This document shows, one piece after another, positions 1-5,328 of a DNA stretch of 13,071 nucleotides (within the stretch, counting starts at the first letter, position 1; the number at the start of each line of letters is the position of its first letter). The position numbers were made by a program, and so were the translations under genes. Source of the DNA: JAHBVH01 sp034437715 (GTDB lineage Bacteria > Chloroflexota > Anaerolineae > Caldilineales > Caldilineaceae); contig DAOTTR010000427.1 of the NCBI GenBank assembly GCA_034437715.1, forward strand, positions 1 through 13,071, given 5' to 3'. Below the pieces are notes generated by a model that worked only from the letters and a program-made list of their open reading frames with translations, ran no database searches and was not told the DNA's origin.

Positions 1-21
1 ATTTACGCTGGGATCTACTAG
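1..21 (+). repeat. Right end of a further copy of the 101-bp CTAG repeat
   Basis: These 21 bases match the right end of the 101-bp repeat exactly, including the closing CTAG. The next full copy begins at that same CTAG (18-21), so the two copies are in tandem and share four bases. The rest of this copy lies outside the window. It carries T at the position where the copies at 1118 and 7275 carry C, as the full copy at 18-118 does. Confidence 0.85.
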
Positions 22-118
22 TACAGTTGGGCGTAGATACCACGGCCGTTAATCAGGCACGTTACTCGTGTACATCATGGTAAAAATAGGGTACCTTATT
101 TACGCTGGGATCTACTAG
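18..118 (+). repeat. 101-bp CTAG-bounded repeat, copy 1 (MITE-like)
   Basis: The copy is 101 bp from CTAG to CTAG. It differs from the copy at 1118-1218 at only two positions (47 and 106). The two ends form an imperfect inverted repeat: CTAGTA, then a shared GGCGTA block, with 16 of 22 bases matching. A short CACG/CGTG hairpin sits near the centre. It carries no reading frame of note. CTAG on both sides would fit a 4-bp target duplication or part of the element ends. The right end abuts the 3' end of the transposase relic. Confidence 0.85.
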
Positions 119-131
119 GGCAATCGCGAGT

Positions 132-1117
132 TCAAGCAAAGAGAGGTTTGAGAACGGCGATAAGGTAGTCGTTGTCCCAACCAGCGCGTAAACGGCGGTT
201 CTTGATGCCTAAAGTGCTGTCGGCATTTTGCTTGAGCAGATTGAGGGTAATGGGCCCGCAGGACAGCAAAGTTCTGCGGGCCCATTACCCTTACGGATAC
301 GGGCTTCATCTTCGCGAAAAGCAATGTCCAAGACCCAATGCAAGGAATTCTCAACCTGCCAATGAGCGCGGGTGTGTAGTAAGATGTGTGCGGCCGTATC
401 CTGATAACTGGCCATAAAATAACGGTTCTCCAGCGAGTGTTTGTCGTCGACATAGCGTCCGGCACGGATCTTGACGAAGGTGGTTAAGCCCCGCCACTTG
501 TCGGCGCCTCTGAACGAGCCATCTAGGCTGGGGTAAGCAAGGGTCCAGCAGTGTCGCACTTCGATCCGACCATGATTCTTATCAACGGTGCGTGCATAGT
601 CATAGGCATAAGCCGTGAAGTGGCTGTCGACCAAATCATCAAAGAGCAGCACCACATCGTCGTGCAGATTGCTCTGATTGCCTTTAAGTGCGCAATTGCG
701 GTTTGACAACCCGTGGCATCAATCGTCACGATGCAATTCTGTATATCTAATCCGCGCAGAAGTTCAGGAATCGCGGTGATTTCATTAGACTTGGCATCCA
801 CTTTCTGTTGACCAAGGACCAAACGATTCGTCGTCGCCCACGCACTGACCCTGTGAATCGCCGCTTTGTCTGCTTCTTTGGCATACGAACGACGCAACGT
901 CTTGCCATCGACCGCAATCACTTCTCTGGCGATGCGTTGGCGCACCTCGGCTATCCACTGCAGAAAACAGTGCTGAAACTGCTCTGGATTCAAGGCTTCA
1001 AAGACCCGCCAGAAGGTGTCATGCGCTGGGATACCGTTCGGCAGTTCGAGAAACGTTTGAAACCATTCGGCTTTCGCTTGCCCAAAATCGGCCATCGCTT
1101 CATAGTCATCGGCTCCA
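132..1117 (-). pseudogene. ISAs1-family transposase, truncated and frameshifted
   Basis: This is a relic of a DDE transposase of the ISAs1 family. Landmarks read in minus-strand order are GADDYEAMADFG and ELPNGIPAHDTFWRVFE, the first catalytic Asp in VIAVDGKTLRRS, the second in VTIDATGCQ, the third acidic residue in HWQVENSLHWVLD, then RIRKGN, QNFAVLRA and RAGWDNDYLIAVLKPLFA followed by TGA at 134-132. The roughly 45 N-terminal residues usual in the family are missing, because the frame runs straight into the CTAG repeat at 1118. A deletion near 685-700 removes about 15 residues between DATGCQTAIA and ALKGNQ and shifts the frame. Two more +1 shifts fall at about 255 and 280. The protein cannot be functional. 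Thirteen bases beyond the stop the sequence reads AGGGCAATCGCGAG, which resembles an ISAs1-type terminal repeat. The true 3' end of the IS therefore seems to touch the repeat at 118. Confidence 0.9.
244..291. repeat. 18-bp perfect inverted repeat inside the transposase relic
   Basis: Positions 244-261 are the exact reverse complement of 274-291, with a 12-base loop. Each arm contains GGGCCC. In each arm the transposase reading frame shifts by +1: RIRKGNGP, QNFAVLRA and ITLNLLKQ lie in three successive frames. Removing one base from each GGGCCC would restore a continuous family-like sequence. Confidence 0.9.
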
Positions 1118-1218
1118 CTAGTACAGTTGGGCGTAGATACCACGGCAGTTAATCAGGCACGTTACTCGTGTACATCATGGTAAAAATAGGGTACCTTATT
1201 TACGCCGGGATCTACTAG
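1118..1218 (+). repeat. 101-bp CTAG-bounded repeat, copy 2 (MITE-like)
   Basis: This full copy lies in direct orientation to copy 1 and is base-for-base identical to the inverted copy at 7275-7375. Its left flank is the interior of the transposase gene (around its 46th codon by family comparison). Its right flank is codon 17 of a different minus-strand gene. Neither gene continues on the other side. The copy therefore marks a rearrangement junction or one edge of an inserted block, not a simple insertion into one gene. Confidence 0.88.
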
Positions 1219-1270
1219 CCCTGATTACTTGTAACACTTCGATCAGTTCTTCTTTAGTATATATTTTCAT
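1196..1270 (-). pseudogene. 5' fragment of a gene next to the methyltransferase, possible restriction endonuclease
   Basis: The ATG at 1270-1268 overlaps the methyltransferase stop as ATGA, so the two genes were translationally coupled. The first 17 codons read MKIYTKEELIEVLQVIR. The frame then enters the 101-bp repeat and stops at TAA (1198-1196) after 24 codons. I do not recognise the family with confidence from 17 residues. The amphipathic helix beginning YTKEEL recalls the start of several small nucleases. The position directly behind a DNA methyltransferase suggests the cognate restriction endonuclease, which is inference from context. The remainder may lie left of the window if the repeat block inserted into this gene. 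Confidence 0.5.
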
Positions 1271-2033
1271 GGGGATGAAAGTGGTAATTGATAGATATCG
1301 TCAGCTAACCGTTGTTCGGCAAGTTGACAATACCGGGGTGAAATTTCGATACCTATAAAATTACGTTCTCACCGTCTAGCAGCAACAGCTACAGTTCCCG
1401 ATCCCATAAAGGGATCTAAGACGATTTTTGCAGTAGTAGAATTAATGCACCGGTCAGCAAATGAAAGCGGGAAGGGGGCCGGATGATCATTTTTCATTTC
1501 CTGTGTAAATTCCCATACGTCACCAAATGCGTTAGCTTTTGCCGCTAGCCTGAAGTCCGGTTTGGCAATGAGGTAGATTACTTCATAAGTGGGCAAGAAA
1601 TAGCCAGGGTTAAAGTTGATTCCACCCTTGCGCTTCCAGATGATGATTTGTCTTACTGGAAATCCTGAAACAATATCTTGTCGGTCTTGCAAGATTCCAT
1701 CCTGCACCCGCTATTTATGATTATAGAAAATCGCTCCATCGTTGGTAAGTAGGCGTAACATTTCAGATAGGCAGGCTCTTTGCCATTCTACGTATTCATC
1801 ATGCGGCATATTGTCATTATGGTGGGAGTAACCCTGAACCAGGGCAGCATTTTTCCATTTCCCGCCTCTACCATCTTTCATTCCATTACCAGTGGAATTT
1901 TTCAGGTTATAAGGTGGGGATGTAACGATAAGATCAACACTGCTGTCAGGCATTTTTTCATTATATCTACTGTGTCGCCACAGATAATTTTGTTAATGAA
2001 GTCTTCGGGATAGCAAAGGCGTTCTTCAGACAT
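1267..2033 (-). pseudogene. Type II DNA methyltransferase (TSPPY type), inactivated
   Basis: This was a site-specific amino-methyltransferase of about 255 residues. It starts at ATG 2033 (MSEERLCYPEDFINKIICGD). The catalytic motif TSPPYN comes first and the S-adenosylmethionine motif DPFMGSGTVAVAA near the C-terminus. That order is the beta-type arrangement, found in N6-adenine and N4-cytosine enzymes. Three lesions are visible. An A6 run at 1958-1953 lacks one A needed to join MKK to MPDSSVDLIV. A TAG lies at 1713-1711 between FYNHK and RVQDG. A TGA lies at 1371-1369 between AARR and ERNFIGIEISPRYC. Beyond each stop the same frame continues with well-conserved family sequence, down to the TGA at 1269-1267. 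Relatives commonly have Trp in HKWRV, so at least the TAG looks like a TGG change. The gene is more AT-rich than its neighbours, which fits horizontal gain and later decay. Confidence 0.88.
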
Positions 2034-2088
2034 TGTTTCTATAGCTTCCTCAGTAGCTATTATGCGTTGGGGTCTGATTGATCGGCCA

Positions 2089-2214
2089 CGGTCAACGGAT
2101 GCGGAGAACAGATTGAACGGATGGATTTTGTATGAAATCCGTTCTCAGAACCGGTCAAAGGAACGGATAGGTTGGCCTGGATCTGTTTCATTCGTTCCCC
2201 AAATCCGTTGACCG
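2089..2214. repeat. Dyad-rich intergenic element with AACGGAT repeats
   Basis: The 209 bases between lhgO and the methyltransferase relic hold no gene. They contain a 12-bp perfect inverted repeat (CGGTCAACGGAT at 2089-2100 against 2203-2214). Inside it, GAACGGAT occurs at 2115-2122 and 2161-2168, with its complement at 2137-2144. A GGATTT/AAATCC hairpin lies at 2123-2140. AACGGAT or its complement thus occurs five times in 126 bp. It could be a palindromic intergenic repeat or a small non-autonomous element. It may also end lhgO transcription, though no T-run is obvious. Confidence 0.6.
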
Positions 2215-2242
2215 CGTCCCTGCCACTCTTCCTGATTGATCT

Positions 2243-3460
2243 TTACTTCCGAAAGCGGAAATTCTTCTCGGCCATGCCTGCAATTTCGCGCCCAATGCTG
2301 ATCGACGCTGTGGCGGCTGGCGAAGGCGCATTCAGCACATGCACCATGTGCTCACTCTCGGCGATGCGGAAATCATCGACCAGGGCACCGTTGGGCTCCA
2401 ATGCCTGGGCGCGCACACCGGCACCCGCCGGATGCACATCGGCTTCTTGCAATTCGGGCATCAGCCGTTGCAACGCTTTCACAAAGGCTGATTTGCTATA
2501 CGAACGGTGAAATTCGCCTATGCCCATGCGCCACTGTTTGCGCGCCATCTGCCAAAAACCCGGATACGCGGCCATTTCCATGACATCACCCAATCGGAAA
2601 CTGGTGCGCGTGTAACCCTCACGCTTGAACGCCAACACCGCATTCGGCCCGGCCTCTACCCCGCCATGAATCATACGGGTGAAGTGAACACCGAGGAAAG
2701 GAAAGGCCGGATCGGGCACGGGATAGATCAAATTTTTCACAAGCTCATGTTTTTCTGGCACGAGTTCATAATATTCGCCGCGGAAGGGCACAATTTTCAG
2801 TTTCGGATCCACGCCACAGAGCCGCGCCACGCGATCCGATTGCAAGCCACCACAGTTGATCAAGTTGCGACAGCGCACTTCACCTTGGGCTGTGGACAGG
2901 CGCAGTTCATTGGGTTCCTTGTGGCATGCCAAGAGGCGGGCGTTGGTTTGGATCACACCACCAGCCTTTTCGATCAACTTGGCATAGGTATTGGAGACCT
3001 GAACGTAGTCCACAATGCCTGTATCGGGCACATGCAGGCCAGCCAAGCCCGCCACATGCGGTTCATATTCCTGCAATTCCTCAGCCCGCAAGCGGCGCAA
3101 CCCTTGTAGTCCATTGGCGTGGCCGCGTTCTTCTAATTTTTCTAGGCGGGGCAATTCTTCGGGCAATGTCGCCACCACCAATTTGCCACAGCGCTCATGG
3201 GCAATATTGTGTTCGGCGCAGAAAGCATAGAGCGCGTCGCGCCCTTCTACGCAATTACGTGCTTTGAGGGATCCGGGCTTGTAGTATAGCCCAGAATGAA
3301 TCACGCCACTGTTGTTGCCAGTCTGGTGCTTGGCTACTTTGTCTTCCGCTTCCAATACAATCAAGCTGAGCCCGGCATGGCGCGCTGTTAGCGCCATGCC
3401 GGTTGCTAAGCCGACAATGCCGCCACCAATCACCGCAACATCATAGACAGGTGAACTCAT
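2243..3460 (-). CDS. lhgO: L-2-hydroxyglutarate oxidase
   Basis: This is a 405-residue FAD-dependent oxidoreductase of the DAO superfamily. It oxidises L-2-hydroxyglutarate to 2-oxoglutarate; in E. coli electrons pass to the membrane quinone pool. The N-terminal dinucleotide-binding motif is GGGIVG (residues 12-17), with the ribose-binding Glu near residue 37 (VLEAE). The LhgO/L2HGDH signature TGNNSGVIHSGLYYKPGS lies at about 47-64. The substrate-domain pattern PFRGEYYEL and a C-terminal GAGVRAQAL are also typical. Length is close to the E. coli enzyme (about 420 residues). The start is supported by GGAG at 3471-3468, seven bases upstream of the ATG. The gene lies 53 nt downstream of aroC on the same strand, so they may be co-transcribed, although no metabolic link is known. 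The assignment rests on recognising family motifs. Confidence 0.92.
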   Translation of the reverse strand: MSSPVYDVAVIGGGIVGLATGMALTARHAGLSLIVLEAEDKVAKHQTGNNSGVIHSGLYYKPGSLKARNCVEGRDALYAFCAEHNIAHERCGKLVVATLPEELPRLEKLEERGHANGLQGLRRLRAEELQEYEPHVAGLAGLHVPDTGIVDYVQVSNTYAKLIEKAGGVIQTNARLLACHKEPNELRLSTAQGEVRCRNLINCGGLQSDRVARLCGVDPKLKIVPFRGEYYELVPEKHELVKNLIYPVPDPAFPFLGVHFTRMIHGGVEAGPNAVLAFKREGYTRTSFRLGDVMEMAAYPGFWQMARKQWRMGIGEFHRSYSKSAFVKALQRLMPELQEADVHPAGAGVRAQALEPNGALVDDFRIAESEHMVHVLNAPSPAATASISIGREIAGMAEKNFRFRK

Positions 3461-3513
3461 GCAACAACTCCGTTCTTGGACAGGATGGTAATCTGGTTAG
3501 TTTTCTAAAGATA

Positions 3514-4779
3514 TTACGGAAACAGCGTAAATTGACTGGGATCCAGCCGCCCGGCCTGATGCATGAGCACCGCATTCATCAGCTCAATCGCCAGCCGTGA
3601 TTCTAGGGTCACCCCGGCGCGCACCCCGACACAGGGATCGTGGCGCCCCTTGGCCAGCAAAAATTCGACCTCTTCCAAATTTTTGCGCACCGATTGCTGG
3701 GGCAGCACAATCGTCGAAGTTGGTTTGAAGCCCACACGACAGACCAGGGGCATCCCCGTGGTCATGCCGCCGAGCAAGCCACCGTGGCTATTGCGCTGGT
3801 AGCCGCCGGTGCGAATCGGATCGTTGTTTTCACTGCCACGCTGGCTCACCACCGCACGTCCCGCGCCGATTTCACACGATTGCACGGCATGGAGGCCACC
3901 CAACGCCCCCATCAGACGCACTTTCAAGCTTTGATAGAGTGGATCGCCCACCAAGGCCGGTACATTCACCGCCACCACTTCGACCAGGGCACCCAATGAA
4001 TCACCGGCAATGCGCGTCTGCTTGATCAATTGACCCGCTTCGTAGGCGAAATCAGCATCAAACGAATGAATTTCGGCGTCGGCCATCACAGTTTCTGCCG
4101 CTTGTATCGCATCGGTGGGAATCCGCATCTGTTGCTGCGTCTCTACCAGCTCTTCGAAATGTGCGGCCAGACTTTTTTGTGCTTTGAGCGGGCCAACCTG
4201 GCAGATCGACGAAAGAATCACGGTACCAAAGTGTTCGGCCAAAAAGAGGCGTGCGATCGAGCCGCCCACCACATCGGAAATGGTCGATCGGTAGCTGGAA
4301 CGACCGCCGCCGCGCACATCGACAAAGCCCTGGGATTTATGATATTTGACCAGATCGGTATGGCCGGGACGCACTTCGCCGGTAAGCCCAGAGAACTGCT
4401 TGTAGTCGCCCGATTTTTGCGACGTAGAAAAGACCACAGCGGCAATCGGTTCGCCCGTGGTGAAACCTTGTTCATAACTCGTGGTGATCGATTCCACGTC
4501 GTCGATTTGCGTCTGGATCGCGGGGCCGGCCAGCAGCTTATCCTGATCTTCGCCATAGAGTCCCGAGAGCAGCAACACCTTATCTTTTTCGTTGCGTGGG
4601 GTGCCATGCTTGTTGCTGCCAGGGCGGCGGCGATCGAGAAACGCCTGGATCTGTGCCCGGCTGACGCGCAAACCGGGGGGGCAACCAAAGACAATCGTTG
4701 TAATCGCCGGCCCATGCGACTCACCGGCCCCGGCGACTGCGAAAAGGGGTCCACCCAGTATTTCCATAAATATGCCCAT
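3514..4779 (-). CDS. aroC: Chorismate synthase
   Basis: This enzyme converts 5-enolpyruvylshikimate-3-phosphate to chorismate with reduced FMN, the last common step to the aromatic amino acids. Family landmarks appear in order: AGESHG with the first conserved His, CPPGL, LDRRRPG, LLSGLYGEDQ, RPGHTD with the second conserved His, GGGRSSYRS, GALGGLHAVQSCEIG, SHGGLLGGMTTGMPL, FKPTSTI, and the C-terminal GRHDPCVGVRAGVTLES. The usual signature is GGRSSARET, so Tyr and Ser replace Ala and Glu here. The protein is 421 residues from ATG 4779, longer than the 350-400 typical of bacteria. Possible starts are TTG 4785, ATG 4779 and ATG 4767. None has a clear ribosome binding site, and the N-terminus GGPLFAVAGAGESHG aligns from about the third. 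It heads a likely two-gene minus-strand unit with lhgO. Confidence 0.92.
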   Translation of the reverse strand: MGIFMEILGGPLFAVAGAGESHGPAITTIVFGCPPGLRVSRAQIQAFLDRRRPGSNKHGTPRNEKDKVLLLSGLYGEDQDKLLAGPAIQTQIDDVESITTSYEQGFTTGEPIAAVVFSTSQKSGDYKQFSGLTGEVRPGHTDLVKYHKSQGFVDVRGGGRSSYRSTISDVVGGSIARLFLAEHFGTVILSSICQVGPLKAQKSLAAHFEELVETQQQMRIPTDAIQAAETVMADAEIHSFDADFAYEAGQLIKQTRIAGDSLGALVEVVAVNVPALVGDPLYQSLKVRLMGALGGLHAVQSCEIGAGRAVVSQRGSENNDPIRTGGYQRNSHGGLLGGMTTGMPLVCRVGFKPTSTIVLPQQSVRKNLEEVEFLLAKGRHDPCVGVRAGVTLESRLAIELMNAVLMHQAGRLDPSQFTLFP

Positions 4780-5212
4780 ATCCAAAGGATTAGCTGATCG
4801 ATTGCCGGAACTACACTGAGCAATGCCATCGATGATAAAAATTTACAGGCAATTACCCTGGTAATAGATTATCATGATGAGCGATTGCGGTATATTTGTA
4901 GCATCGATTAGTTTAAGAAACAGATAATCTCTAAAGTATATACGAGGTTGAGATAGATGGCGAAACAGATCCTTATTCAGAAAAGTTTTGGATGTATTCC
5001 AAATTTTAAGGCATAATTTTGTGGATTAGGCAAGCGCGGCCCTGTCTGTGCCTATGGCTTGCCAGCCGCTTTGTTCTCTACCTGCCCAATTTGTTGGGCA
5101 ATCTTGACTAGAAATAATTGCGATCAACCTACCGTCGCATTGCCAGATACCTATAAAAGCCGTAAACTTATGTAAGCTTTACCTATATGCCTATATGTAT
5201 GCCTTAGGGCTT

Positions 5213-5280
5213 ACGCAAGTTGATTGCGCCACCAGAGCCCTTTAGGGTCTAGCTGACGCTAAAGGGCTAAGCAGTGCGTA
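5213..5280. repeat. Hairpin element upstream of the phosphatase gene
   Basis: AGCCCTTTAG (5236-5245) and CTAAAGGGCT (5259-5268) are exact reverse complements around a 13-base loop that itself holds GTC/GAC. TACGCA (5213-5218) and TGCGTA (5275-5280) form an outer pair. There is no T-run, so it is not a typical terminator. It would lie in the phosphatase mRNA leader if the promoter is upstream, or it may be an intergenic mobile repeat. Confidence 0.6.
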
Positions 5281-5314
5281 GGCGCGGTATCTTACAAATC
5301 AAATTATTGAATGC

Positions 5315-5322
5315 AGGAAAGG
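5315..5322 (+). promoter_or_regulatory. Ribosome binding site deciding the phosphatase start
   Basis: AGGAAAGG ends six bases before the ATG at 5329. This supports 5329 over the in-frame ATG at 5311, which would place the binding site inside the coding sequence. Confidence 0.75.
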
Positions 5323-5328
5323 ATCGTT

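Larger units (their letters stand above)
4786..5328. other. Intergenic region between divergent aroC and the phosphatase gene
   Basis: About 540 bases contain no convincing gene, but the region is rich in dyads. Inverted repeats are GGCAAGC/GCTTGCC (5029-5035 with 5057-5063), TGCCCAA/TTGGGCA (5083-5100) and a stronger one at 5236-5268. The left half is AT-rich and must hold the promoters of the two divergent genes. One weak sigma70-like match, TTGCCA (5140-5145) with TAAACT (5163-5168) at 17-bp spacing, points toward the phosphatase gene. Confidence 0.55.

Noticed and set aside
132..1117. Programmed frameshifting in the transposase gene.
   Set aside because: Programmed frameshifting is not known for ISAs1 transposases. 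Here there are three shifts plus a deletion and a missing N-terminus.
1..1218. A CRISPR array or integron cassette array made of the 101-bp repeats.
   Set aside because: The repeats are far longer than CRISPR repeats, lack regular spacers and occur in both orientations. No integrase or attC-like folded site was seen.
1267..2033. Recoding of TGA or TAG as Trp in the methyltransferase gene.
   Set aside because: Neighbouring genes use normal stops and TGG for Trp, the gene also has a frameshift, and its partner gene is truncated. Pseudogene decay explains it better.
4030..4797. A long plus-strand reading frame opposite aroC.
   Set aside because: It is antisense to a clearly conserved chorismate synthase and has no family-like sequence; it is a shadow of aroC codon use.
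4957..5016. A 19-codon reading frame (starting MAKQILIQKSFG) in the aroC-phosphatase spacer.
   Set aside because: It is very short, has only a weak GAGG well upstream and matches nothing I recognise; chance is likely.
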